Shown here in pieces: positions 9,207 through 19,667 of a stretch of DNA of 42,077 nt; position 1 is the first letter of the stretch, and each line of letters opens with the position of its first letter. The position numbers and the translations under genes were made by a program. The stretch is taken from assembly GCA_049999765.1 (NCBI GenBank), contig JBNGIQ010008896.1, positions 1 to 42,077 of the forward strand, read 5' to 3'. The notes beneath the pieces were generated by a model. The model worked only from the letters and a program-made list of their open reading frames with translations. It was not told the DNA's origin and did not search any database. The stretch is from Phaeoceros laevis (Eukaryota > Anthocerotophyta > Anthocerotopsida > Notothyladales).

Positions 9207-12200
9207 ATGACTCATGGATGTTGGGAAGCAGCATGCAGAACCGGGAACGTCGGGACAAGTGGCTGGCATTGCTATTTGCCTATAAGACCTAGCCTCCGTA
9301 TTCTTTCCTCGGAGGCGTTGCTGCAACCGGAAGTTACATTTGGGAAGAGAAAGCGAGGAATTTGTGCAAGAAGGCTCAGAGAACACCAGGTTAAGCTGCT
9401 GATAAAAGCGAGCTGGCCACGCAATTCCACACCATCCAAGTCGAAGGCAATTTCCGGAGCACCCAGAGCAAGCGCAACTGGTGTGTGGGAGGCGGAAAAC
9501 GCACGGGGCATAAACGCCACTGACTTTGTCTCCAAGAGGGAGGCTAAGGGGCGTCAGTCTAGGAGGCAGGGTAATGGAAAAACATGCGAGGAGCGGGAAG
9601 TGCATTGCCAGGTGGAAGTAGTATCGTGGCGGGAACGACATATTTCTGCGAGTATCTGCATTGAAGCTACTCCTCAACGTGTGTGGAATGTTTTGACGGA
9701 TTATGAGAGGCTGTCGGAATTCATTCCCAACCTTGTTCGAAGGTAGGCAGTTGAATGTTCAATGAATGCACTGGCAACTCCTTAGCCCAATATATTGAGC
9801 TCACTCTCGTCGGGTTATGCATTTCCAGTGAAATAATACCATGTCCACATCCTGGGAGATTGTGGGTCCTGCAGCACGGCATGCAAACAGCTATGTACTG
9901 GCAGATTGATGCTCGGGTCATTCTTGATCTCGAAGAGTTTCGGCGCTCGGTAGGTTGTGAAAGGATGCATGTGGGTTCTATTGCAAGGATGGCGGCGTTG
10001 TAAGTCGTTGAAAAGCGTGTTCCTTGCATTTGTAGGATGAGGGTGGAGAGATTCGTTTTTCCATGGTCGATGGAGACTTCAAGCGCTACGCGGGGAAGTG
10101 GTTTCTTAAGAGGGGTTCAAGGTGCACCACCTAGTTTCTTTGGACCTGATGGTTGGATGCAATTTGGGTCCCCTTTTCCTGTTGTCAATGGTTCTAGTGC
10201 TCACTTAGCTGTGTTGTGTTAGGCCAGGAACAACATTACTACACTACGAAGTGAATGTTACACCCAAGCTTCTAGTCCCGGCAGCTTTTATTGAAAGAAT
10301 CATAAGGGCCGATCTCCCTGTGAATCTTCGGGCTGTTGCTGACAGGGCTGAAGCAGATTCCAGGATGATGAAGATTCCCGTATGTCCAGTGTCTCCAAAT
10401 ATGATGGGCTCCTTTCCGCACCTTCTTCAGCAGTTATGTCCTCTGTCTGCGATGTCCCGTTTCTTAGGTCTGGTTGGACTGTTGTCAGGCACAGCAATGG
10501 AAGCTAGACGGACTGAAGAAATGGAGACCCTGGAAAGGATTCCGAAGGGTTTGCACCGTGGGAAGGCCTTGTTCAGCAGATGAGGTCCACTTACGTCGCT
10601 TCGATGACCTTCTGGTACACTACTTCGCATCCAGTTCTTTCATCAGCTACAGGTTGTGGACTTTATTTGGCAATAGTAAGCAGTATGTACCTCTCAATTC
10701 TGGGAGCAGGTGTGGTAGCTATGTGGAAGAAACCTATGGTATTGCTGACCCCAGGCTTCAGGAAAACGGTGGAGTTCACAGGCGTGTGGTGGCTGCCATA
10801 ACTGTGCAAGCTTCCATTGAGGATGTCTGGATTGTCCTAACAGCATACGAGTGTCTACCACAGTACGTCTACTGCATCCTGTTAGCTGATCTGCGTTCAT
10901 GACAACGTGCATTACTGGCTGCCTTGGGAGCTTTGCTGACTTACGTAGTGGTGCAGATTCATACCAAATCTGTCTGTCAGCAAGATATTGTCTGAAGATA
11001 GAGGCAGAAAACGTCTCCTTCAGGTACAGCACATGCTGCTGTTGTCTATTCTCTTGACTTGTCCAACCTCTAAGCTTTATGCTAACTTCTACAGCCAAGC
11101 TTATTTTGTGAGAGGGGAACACCACGCCACAATTGCCAGTGCTCACCTATTTTGGCAAACATTGAACGTTCAAGAAGTTTGCAAGGCTATAAGCAAGTCA
11201 CTTCCTAAGAGCTGATGATTCTGCAGGAAGGTTGCAAGTGCCTTCTCTATGTGGTGCTCCATGCACGTGTTGTCCTGGACTTGTGGGAACGGCCACAATA
11301 TGAGATAGCCTTCCAGCAAGTAGAAGGTGATTTCGAGTCCTTTTCAGGAAGCTGGACACTTGAGCAATTGGGCAATGAGCACACTCTTCTGAAATATGCT
11401 GTCGAAGCAAAAATGCACAAAGATGGTCGACTTGCCGAGGCCATAGTAGAGGAGGTAATGTTGAACCGTGGTTTTCTTTCCAGAGCTTCTGAGCAAGTGC
11501 AAGCCACATTTGTGCAGGAGGCTGAGAATCTGAACAAGGTACTGTGGCCGTTACCTGGCAGGTTATTTATGAGGATCTTCCTGCAAACCTGTGTGCCATT
11601 AGGGATCGGGTTGAGCTTCATGGCAAACAAGCCATACAGACAATGGACGACATTGTTACTCAGAGAGCCCTTCGTAATGCCTCAGCAGATCAAGTGCATC
11701 CTAACAGCCGGGACAGACCAAATGTCATTGGCAGTGGTAAAGGGACCCCAAAGAGACGCCCTTCAGTTCCAGGTCTTCAGCGGAGCTATGAAGTGTTGCA
11801 GAGGGAGTTGGCCAACTTTATCACAGAACACGGCAAACCTGGGATTATGCCAATGAGGTATGAACTTAGAAAGCACGGGCGTGTGGACCTGGAGAAGGCT
11901 ATTGCTCGCATGGGTGGCTCTGCGAAGGTGGCTGAGCAAATGAAGCTCTCGTTGGCTTACAAGCAGCGCAAGCCTAAGGGCTACTGGGACGAGCTGGAGA
12001 ATATAAGTAGAGAGGTAAGCCTTTTAGCATTCGTTGGCAAGCAAATGTTTTTGTCCTAACCCAAGCTGCTACTGATTGGACATCGAGATGTAGATTCTCT
12101 TATTTCAAGATGAATGTGGGATGGACAGCAAGGTGATGCCAACCAGAAGGTCCCTCGAAAAGGCTGGTAGGTGCACTACACTTCCAGCTTTGCGGTGTAT

Positions 12201-12485
12201 ACACCTAGGATTATCCTCAAGCTGGTGCATGTTCTGTTTACAGGACGCTACGACCTTGCCCGGGCTTTTGAGAAGTGGGGAGGCTTGCAGGAGGTTGCTA
12301 GCCATCTTGGGCTGCATGTGAAATGGGCCAAGGCACGTCTACAGGAACAACTTCTGCCTTCAGACGTTTCCAGCCAAGTGACATTGAGCTCCCCCATTGG
12401 AAGTTCAGAAACTGTCGTGGATATGCCTGTGAAAACTGCTCTGCCTCTTAAATCGACAAAGTGGCTGACTATCCACAGGGACTGA
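9207..12485 (+). CDS. HCF145: HCF145-like plastid psaA mRNA-binding factor (two SRPBCC domains plus two TMR motifs)
   Basis: Eleven exons: 9207-9742, 9829-9949, 10036-10121, 10223-10379, 10489-10614 (or from 10468), 10762-10862, 10957-11023, 11227-11454, 11562-12014, 12094-12166, 12244-12485. Every junction keeps frame, giving 729 aa (736 with the alternative acceptor). The Arabidopsis protein, from memory, is ~719 aa. The basic N-terminus (~130 aa) suits a plastid transit peptide. SRPBCC/START-like domain 1 covers ~135-290 (VWNVLTDYERLSEFIPNL) and domain 2 ~345-500 (VWIVLTAYECLPQ, FIPNLSVSK, VEGDFESFSG, EDLPANL). Two C-terminal TMR repeats follow at ~550-615 (MPMRYELRKHGRVDLEKAI, YKQRKPKGYWD) and ~619-680 (KVMPTRRSLEKAGRYDLARA). 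The TMR region of the family binds the psaA 5' leader and stabilises that mRNA for photosystem I. The start is the first ATG of the long first-exon frame. The 3' end converges on BIOF. The exon 4/5 linker boundary is the least certain part. Confidence 0.93.
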
Positions 12486-12601
12486 AGGTACTCAGCTCCG
12501 TGTGCAGACATTCTTGTTCTAGTGTTTAGCCATACGAGAAATGAATCTAACTTCAGGCAGTGCAGCTGTGAGGCGACCTGCTGAGGGGCTGCTTGACGTG
12601 G
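12486..12601. other. Convergent 3' spacer between HCF145 and BIOF
   Basis: Only 116 bp separate the two facing stop codons, so the 3' UTRs probably overlap. No AATAAA is visible on either strand in the spacer, so the poly(A) sites must use variant signals or lie inside the neighbouring gene. Confidence 0.7.
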
Positions 12602-15168
12602 TCAAAGCCTCGGCCGGACTTGCACGTCTGCATCTGCTTTCCCTGTCTGCCAGCTAGCTGCCAGTAGTTTGGGATTGCGTTTCATCAAAGGCAAAAGAGC
12701 GGCCGCAAGTGCAGTGATATCTGCAGCAGTATGGGCAGCAGATAATGCTACTCGCAACCTGTCAAAATACGCAGAGTCCTCTAGAGGACCGTGGTCAAAC
12801 AACTGTACAGTAACAAGCCGAAGCTTTCACTGGGAAAGTCAGATAACATGTTACCTGGCAGTATTTGCAGCTACGGTAGGAGGTCGAATTGCGGAAACAT
12901 GGAAACCAGCTCTCAGTAATTGCCTGCAAGAAAATCTTTGCAAACTTCAGAAACTTGCTAGCTGCAGACGCATTATTTGTAGCATCTCAGCAGGAGTTCA
13001 TACTGACCTGCTGATTGCAAGTGTGTCTTCAGACCCTTGCAGAATTATTGGAGCAATTGGGCTTGTAAAGGGTACCCCCAGCTCCCTTGACAGCTGCCTG
13101 ACTCTCTCCCAAAGGACTTTCTGCCGCCACCTCTCCTCACGGGCAACCAAGATTGCAGCTAGAAACAACATACATGTGCTGACCCGAGTAAATGACCTCC
13201 AAGCATTACGAAAGGCTACAAGCCGTTTCCTTACCGTGCGCTGCAGCAACAATAGGTGCCGGAAGGGCAGTGGAAAAGATGAAGGACCGACCCCGGGACT
13301 GGATCCACTGTTTCCATTTCCGGCTGCAGGAGAGAACGAACAAATGTCGGAAACAACACTTCTCAGGAGAAACATTAAGAATGCTTGCACGAGTCTTGGC
13401 AGCAGAGACAAACAACGTTGCCATGCGCATTCGAAATTCAAACAGCAAAACGCTATCAGGTTAAACCTTGATGCAATGAAACCACCGTGGCAGCCAATAG
13501 CCTTGCTGAGGGTGCCTATGTGGATGTCAACATCGTTTTCAGCACCAAGAGCCTCCGCCACTCCTCCCCCGTTCTCCCCACAAACCAGAGTCCCGTGTGC
13601 CTGTCAGGAACAATGAAACTGTAAACGAAGTTCGAGAAACGAACGCTCAAACAGGAAGGGCAAGAACGAGCTGAATGTAGGATGCATACCTCATCTATTA
13701 CAAGCAAAAATCCATGCTTCTTCCTCAAACTGGCCAGTTCCCGAAGTGGAGCAAAGTCACCATCCATGCTAAACAAACTGCACAGCAGGTCCAAGGCTAC
13801 GACGTTGAGATGCAAGTTAACCTGCACAACCCTCAGAGATAATGGAAATTTACAAAAGAACCTGCACCTGTCAGTTATGACGACTTTCCTTGTACATGTG
13901 GAGCTGGAGCTGGACATGACAGTCAGAGATGGCAATGTTGAACTAACTGCTCAAGAAGAGAAAGTGGAGAAAACAAATGAGAGCTCGCCATTTCAACTTA
14001 CAGGAGGCTGTCCAAGTGCTCCACATTGGCATGGCTATAGATGCGCACTTTTGCCTGGCTCTGCCTTTGGGCCACACGGAGTCCATCAATGATAGAAGCA
14101 TGGTTTAAGGAGTCTGAGAAAAATTCAATGCTACCTCCTCCGTTCTCTGAGCGTGTGCTACTTGCTAAAGCTGTGATGACAGCCATGTTGGCAGCAAAGC
14201 CTGTGGGGCACAGCAAGCACTCCTGAACACGAGCGCACAGCACGAATTTCAGACTTAGGTTGCAACAAAAGAGAGGCACTGGCATGGTCTAGGATGCTGG
14301 ATAATGCCAAAGCAGAGCAGATAATCAAGAGGAGAAGGGGACAAGAATCAAGCCCTTGTACCTCCGTCTTTTTCAGATCTGCCAGAGCTGATTCCAGCAG
14401 CCGGTGATAGTAAGTGTAGCCACAGACAAGAGCGGACGCTCTCGGGCCCATTCCGAACTCTAGAGCAGCCTGAACCAGCATGAAGTTGAAGAGAACTGAG
14501 AAAAGGGGAGGGAAAACTGTACGCACAGCTTGTAGCTCGTGTTTGGTAAGTTTTGGCATTGTGTGGAAGCTCCGGCAAGTTGAGTGAGACATCTGGGATA
14601 AAATGAGCTCCGGCATTGCGCACCTTGGCAGCTGCACTGCGGACTGTAGGGTGCGTGGACAGCGCAAGGTAGTCATTTGCTGAGAAGAGGAGCAATTTGT
14701 GCGGTTGCTCATCGCACAAACCCGATACCAGCTCTAGAAGAGATTCCAAACTGCAAGCCTCCGCACCTGCGACACGAGATGGACGGTTAGTATGCTGAAA
14801 CTCGCTCTCTGGCCTGTGAGCCTGAATTTGAAAAAATCGTGTGAAAGCAGAGCTAGATCCCATTGCGAAATGCAGGGCTCTTCACCGGTACTAGGCGCAT
14901 CCCGCAACCATGCCTGGAAGGTGGCGGGCGAAACCTCCACCACCACCGAGTCCCTGTCCCAGGGCCCGGGCTTGCTGAAGGTCTGAAACTGTGCGAAATC
15001 GCGGGAGCCGCAGACTGCTTCATCGTCGCAGCTGTAGCTTGCCTGAGCTGCCACCGTACCGGAGGATACCGAGCTTCCACAGCTGATGGGACGTAGGGAG
15101 CGCAGCAATGAGCTCTCGGTCAGGTCGCTCAGTGAGGTCTCCAGCCAGGACTCCCAAGCCGGAGACAT
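12602..15168 (-). CDS. BIOF: 8-amino-7-oxononanoate (KAPA) synthase, biotin biosynthesis, predicted peroxisomal
   Basis: Eleven exons, in transcription order (complement): 15168-14886, 14766-14624, 14469-14362, 14222-14002, 13909-13868, 13777-13690, 13600-13467, 13323-13235, 13158-13008, 12923-12855, 12758-12602. All junctions keep frame and give 494 aa; Arabidopsis BIOF is ~476 aa from memory. The enzyme is a PLP-dependent alpha-oxoamine synthase that condenses a pimeloyl thioester with L-alanine, releasing CO2, the first committed step of biotin synthesis. Visible signatures are LLLFSANDYL, MGPRASALVCGYTYYH, CPTGFAANMA, the LVIDEAHGT cofactor-binding Asp (about D294), the Schiff-base lysine in GTLSKAIGCHGG (about K328), SRGRSFIFSTALP and AIRPPTV. 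The protein ends in PRL, which fits plant PTS1 variants; Arabidopsis BIOF is reported to be peroxisomal. It lies 218 bp downstream of ACX3 in the same orientation. The start is the ATG that aligns with the family N-terminus. Confidence 0.95.
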
Positions 15169-15386
15169 CGTTTCGAATTACACTACACCACGACTTTCAA
15201 GCTGCGAAGTGATTCGCCGGTGGCATCCTTACCCCTATACCACAGACTGCGCAAGATTATGGAGCGCGAAGCATTGAAGCTCCGGAAGAATAAAATAAAA
15301 TAGAAACGGCGTTCTTTTTGACGTTTAGCAGAGCAAATGTACGGTAGGGAACAGCCTTCCAAAGTTTGCCAGCCTTCGGATGGAGG
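15169..15386 (-). promoter_or_regulatory. Compact ACX3 terminator / BIOF promoter
   Basis: These 218 bp must hold both the ACX3 3' end and the BIOF promoter and 5' UTR. On the transcribed strand a TATTTTATTTTATT run (complement of 15289-15302) sits ~120 bp before the BIOF ATG. It is a plausible TATA-like element, or a U-rich 3'-end element for ACX3. Assignment is inferred from position only. Confidence 0.4.
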
Positions 15387-18071
15387 CTAGAATCCGACGA
15401 TCTGGGTGTACTCGGCATACTGCCTCGACTGCAGGCCGATAGGGGCGCGTAGCATCTCGTCGGGTATGCCGAAAGCGTCCACCGCCTCTTTCGCCACGCC
15501 TCGAACCTCGAAGCACAGATACTCCACCAACCTGTGAATCGCCTGCGCACACACACCAACTTGCCACTCAGCCGAGGGGGGGAGGACAGTTATTAGCAGT
15601 TGGGATTCTAGCTCAGTCTCTCACACCAGCACTCTTACCTTGGCCTTGTTGGGGGCCACATAATCCTGGTTCCGGTATGTTCCAATGTCCTTCCAGATTC
15701 GATCCAAAGCGTACAGATCTCTCAGCAACTCCAACACAGCACGGGAGTCCTTATCCTCACACCTGCACCGCCGCAATCCTGTTAAAGCAGCCAGCCATGG
15801 GGGCAGGCAGGCAAAAGCAAGAAAGCGTGACTTGTAGGTACCGCTTGACGGCGTCGTTGAACTTGGACAGGACTACAGTCTCGATGTGTGACTCGGCCAA
15901 CGTGAGGAGGTGGTTCAGGCACCGATTCCACGCCCCGAAAGTCCCGAGGCTGGTTGTATGCTTCCTCAGCCTCAAAGCCGCTGTGTGCAACAGTCGCGCT
16001 GTGCGAAACTGCAAGCAGCAGCCAGGAAAAACGCATTGCTTCCAAAAGCCTAACCACCCTAGTATCTGCCTCCTGCTAGGAGACGCAAATCCATACGTCA
16101 AAAGCAAGCAATAGGATAGTTGTAGGCTACCTGGAAGGCGGTCAGCTGAAAGTGAGGGTCCCTAAGGTGGCCCTGCCCCTCCCGATGGGTGCTCACCGGG
16201 TTTGTCTGAGATAAGTAGGTGGTCATGGAAGCCCTCAGGTAGTTCCATGTTACAGAGAGTGCCCCGCCTTTGAACTTTAGCTTGTACTGCTTGAGCAGGT
16301 CTCCTGCCACCTGGTACCAAGGAAGCAAGCAGCAGCAGCAACATAAATGTGAGTAGTGAGTGTCAGAGAAGCCAAGTAGCTTCATGTCATCATCCCCCTT
16401 CACGAGTCAACAACCAGCGATTAGACAGTCACACATACCTGCTGCAAAAGCACAGTGTTGTCCCCTTCGAACGTCTGGAATATGTCGTGGTCGTTGCGGA
16501 GAGCCCCGAAGCGGTTCACCGCAGCATAGCCATGTCCACCACAAGCTTCCCTGCACACGTTCAAGGATCTGGCGGTGTAGGATGTAATGTAGGCCTTCAA
16601 GCCAGCAGACAAGGCATGCACATCTGCGATGGTGTCATCGTCATGCGTCTTCTTCATCTCCGAGTACTGCTCCATCAGGTACTGGGTGGCGAAGTGGAAC
16701 CCATAAGCTGAGGCCAACATGGGCATCAACTTCTGCTGCTGAGACTGGTAGTCCAGGATGCTGATCTCTGGCCCGTTGGGAGGCCCAAACTGCTGCCTCA
16801 TCAGAGAGTACCGGATGGCTATGGTTGATGCTGCTTTCAGCACCCCCACAGACCCATAAGCAAGCCCCACTCTACCTCCCACCAGCTCCCCCAGTGTGGC
16901 AGCAAACCTTTTGCTCACGGTAGGAAGACTGCTTGTGTACTCCCCGTCCTTGGACAAGTCTCCGAACCTGTTGAGCAGGTTGTCCCGGGGAACTCGTACA
17001 CTGTGGAAGCGTAAGGCTCCATTGTCTACCCCATTCAACCCTACTTTGTATCCGCAGTCCCGAATTTCCACCCCAGGAAGAACTTCATGAGTAGACATGC
17101 TGCGGATTGGCACGATGAAGGCATGAACGCCCATGTCGGTGTCCAAGTGGGACTCTGGGGAGGGCAGCTTCAGCCTGGCAAACACTGTGGCGAATTTGCC
17201 ATGCACAGCAGCGTTCCCAATCCACCACTTTGTGGCACCTTCGTTGGGCGTGTTGATGATGAACTCGTCCGTCAACCTGTCAAACGTAGCTGTGGTCTGG
17301 ATACCTTGCACGTTTGATCCTGCAAACAGTCACCTTCACCGTCAGAGGATGCAAAAAACCACCCAGCCTCCTGTCTGAACAGAAAATCTAGGAAGCTGTG
17401 ATGAGAGAGAGGGAGCACAAGCACCAACCAATAAGCAACTGAGCCAAGCTGACAGTTACCATGATGTAGCTCAGTCATTGCAAAGCATCCCACATAGTCC
17501 AAGTTGGAAATGCCTTCGAAATAAATCTGCCTGTGCTTCTCCGTGCCCAGGTTCATGACACTGCCTCCCCACAGGCTGCAGCAAACCCTTTGGTCAACAC
17601 AAGTGCCCAATGTTGGTAACACCCTACCAGCCCAAAGTAGCACTGGAAACAGTTCACAAACCTGTATTGCACTCCTAGTTTGATGCCTAGCGACAGATCA
17701 ACATAGCCCACTGCTTCTGTCACCACAAAATACTTTGCCGGGTCCTCCATCAGATATTGCATTGGCCTCAAGCCACCTTCTTTCACAATGGCTGTGAGCT
17801 GCCTCATAGTGAGCTCCCTGTGCTCGTCCTTGCTAAGTTCCACTGGAGTCTGCAGATCTGGTCGGTCTATGAAGAACCTGAAAATCTTCTCTCTCTCTGC
17901 CTGATACCCTCCAGCCATATACGCAGACAACACGGAAACGTTTACAGGATGTTTCACCAGAGTCTTGGCACAGACCTCCCTAGATAGCTGATGTTCCCTT
18001 ATGAGAGACACTGCTCCTAGATGAGATGCCAGGACAACAATTCGTCTTTTTACAGCCTCCCGGTCTTCCAT
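15387..18071 (-). CDS. ACX3: Peroxisomal acyl-CoA oxidase, ACX3 (medium-chain) type
   Basis: Seven exons, in transcription order (complement): 18071-17662, 17575-17460, 17319-16439, 16310-16131, 16008-15842, 15762-15639, 15542-15387. These total 677 aa with all junctions in frame, close to Arabidopsis ACX3 (~675 aa from memory). The enzyme carries out the first, FAD-dependent, H2O2-producing step of peroxisomal beta-oxidation; the ACX3 branch prefers medium-chain acyl-CoAs. Motifs: [70 protein letters not shown], and [12 protein letters not shown] with the expected catalytic base near E460. The N-terminus has R10-I-x5-H17-L18, a textbook PTS2, when translation starts at 18071. An in-frame ATG 20 codons upstream (18131) would push the PTS2 deeper, so the downstream ATG is preferred. 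The end (YTQIVGF) carries no PTS1. BIOF follows immediately downstream. Confidence 0.95.
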
Positions 18072-19667
18072 TTTTGACGTTATTGATACTCTCAGCACAA
18101 TGAATTCCCAACTGCGAACTATCCGGGCCACAAGTCACCGCCCTTAAGCGAATACAATCAGGCAAGTATTTTCCTTCCCCCCATTCTCAAAGGCGTGACA
18201 CCAGGTAGACTAGGTGTTACAATCCCTTCCTGTCACACATGACCGCTCCAGAATCTGTTTTAAAAACAGCCAATTCAGTCCCAACAACTCACGAAGTTCA
18301 GAGAGAGACGCCTAAAAACCACAATCTTCAATGACAAAACAACCTTGACTGTGCAAGCAACATAACGGCAGCTCAAGGGATCCAGTCAAATCCAACGGGA
18401 CGCGATCCAGTTTACAAAACTAGGCTCAAAGTCTGTGACCCCATCAAAATATGGACAGCGCAATATGCAGACAGCTGCAATCCGGCTATACATGATCAAT
18501 TCTATCCTTCCAGAACCTTGGCCCAGTCCAATCAACGATCAGCGCTCACCCAGCGTTCAGGAAAGACCAAAGCTACTCAGCAGGCAATCTGGAAAATTCA
18601 ACCAGTTCTGGCTTTACTGCTAAGCACTGGCGACTCGGATCCAAGGAACATACATGACAGAATCACCTTTAGCTCCCTGTTTGCACCACAGCGTCCACCG
18701 CCTAGACTGTGAAGCAAACGGCCAACCCGCTTGAACAAGGAAGCATCGACACCCAGAAGGACGCAATATTACGGAAAAGCGCGAAGGAGGTGCTCAATTT
18801 CTCAACCTCGGACTTGGATCGGCAGAAAAAAGAGAGAAATGTGCGCACGGCAACGATGAGCACTGGAGGAAAGAGGCAAAGAAGAGAGTGCGAACCCACC
18901 GCCACATCCAGGTGGCTCGCCGAACTTTAGGCCGAGACTACTGTATCTCACTTTCACTCGAGACTTGTTAATGGTTATTATCTTGAAACATTCCTGCCTA
19001 ATAAAGCCATTACTTGGTCCACGTCAGCAACGAGTCAGAATTACATATACAGACGTACCAGACAAAACTGAAGTACCTACTATCTGCATAGTACAAGTTT
19101 AAAAAGTTCCGGGTAAAAAACGCTCGGTGGCTGTACAGTAACTTCCACATGCCTGACCAACCAAACCACCGTGACCTAATAAATTCATAACAGACCTGCA
19201 GCAGGTCTGTTAGCAGACCTGCAGCAGTTTGGTTGGCTGGCAGGCATGTGGAAGTTACTGTACAGCCACCAAGACTTTTTTACCCTGAACTTTTTAACTT
19301 GTAGTGGTAGATACTCAGTTCTTAACCAAGTCCAATGAGTCGCAGTCGTTTGAGTAAGTTAGAGTAACTACGTGTAACTGACATGATAAACACACACATG
19401 GGTCATGGGGTGTACTAAACCAATAATAAGTGTCTGAGAGTGTTAGGCACGGCGATTAGTAGCTTCACATACAGTATATGATGTGTAGCTCCATCATGAA
19501 ATGTCAAGGCTCCAAGCCTTCTTCAAATCGTGACAGCGTGAAAACTGTAACCACAACGGCGGTGATGAGCTCGAAGAAGTTATAGAGACCTACCTGCAGA
19601 GCCGGTGTCTTGGCTCTAGGTGGTACGCTTTACCGCATGTCGCCTTCTGACACCGCAATCCATCACC
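18072..19667. promoter_or_regulatory. Divergent ACX3/ARP9 intergenic region
   Basis: This 1.6-kb spacer separates the starts of ACX3 (-) and ARP9 (+). It contains the foldback at ~19064-19323 and several short frames (e.g. 18709-18930) that I regard as noise or leader sequence. It should contain both promoters; no clear TATA box for either was identified. Confidence 0.5.
19064..19323. repeat. Long inverted repeat (foldback, MITE-like or hairpin RNA locus)
   Basis: The left arm begins ACAAGTTTAAAAAGTT at 19093. The right arm ends AACTTTTTAACTTGT at 19302, with a one-base indel. The arms run ~75 bp inward, including GTGGCTGTACAGTAACTTCC on the left and its complement on the right, so pairing is near-perfect. 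The centre holds a repeated AGACCTGCAGCAG. Weaker complementarity extends outward to ~19064 and ~19323. No convincing target-site duplication was found. Confidence 0.9.

Noticed and set aside
9135-9677. 180-codon minus-strand frame opposite HCF145 exon 1
   Set aside because: It overlaps the start of a strongly supported gene on the other strand, and its translation has no recognisable features.
12669-13616. 315-codon + strand frame across the 3' half of BIOF
   Set aside because: It is antisense to several well-defined BIOF exons with correct splice sites. The translation is low-information.
18709-18930. 73-codon + strand frame in the ACX3/ARP9 spacer
   Set aside because: Hydrophilic, no homologous motif, and located where the ACX3 5' leader and promoter are expected. 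No support beyond an open frame.
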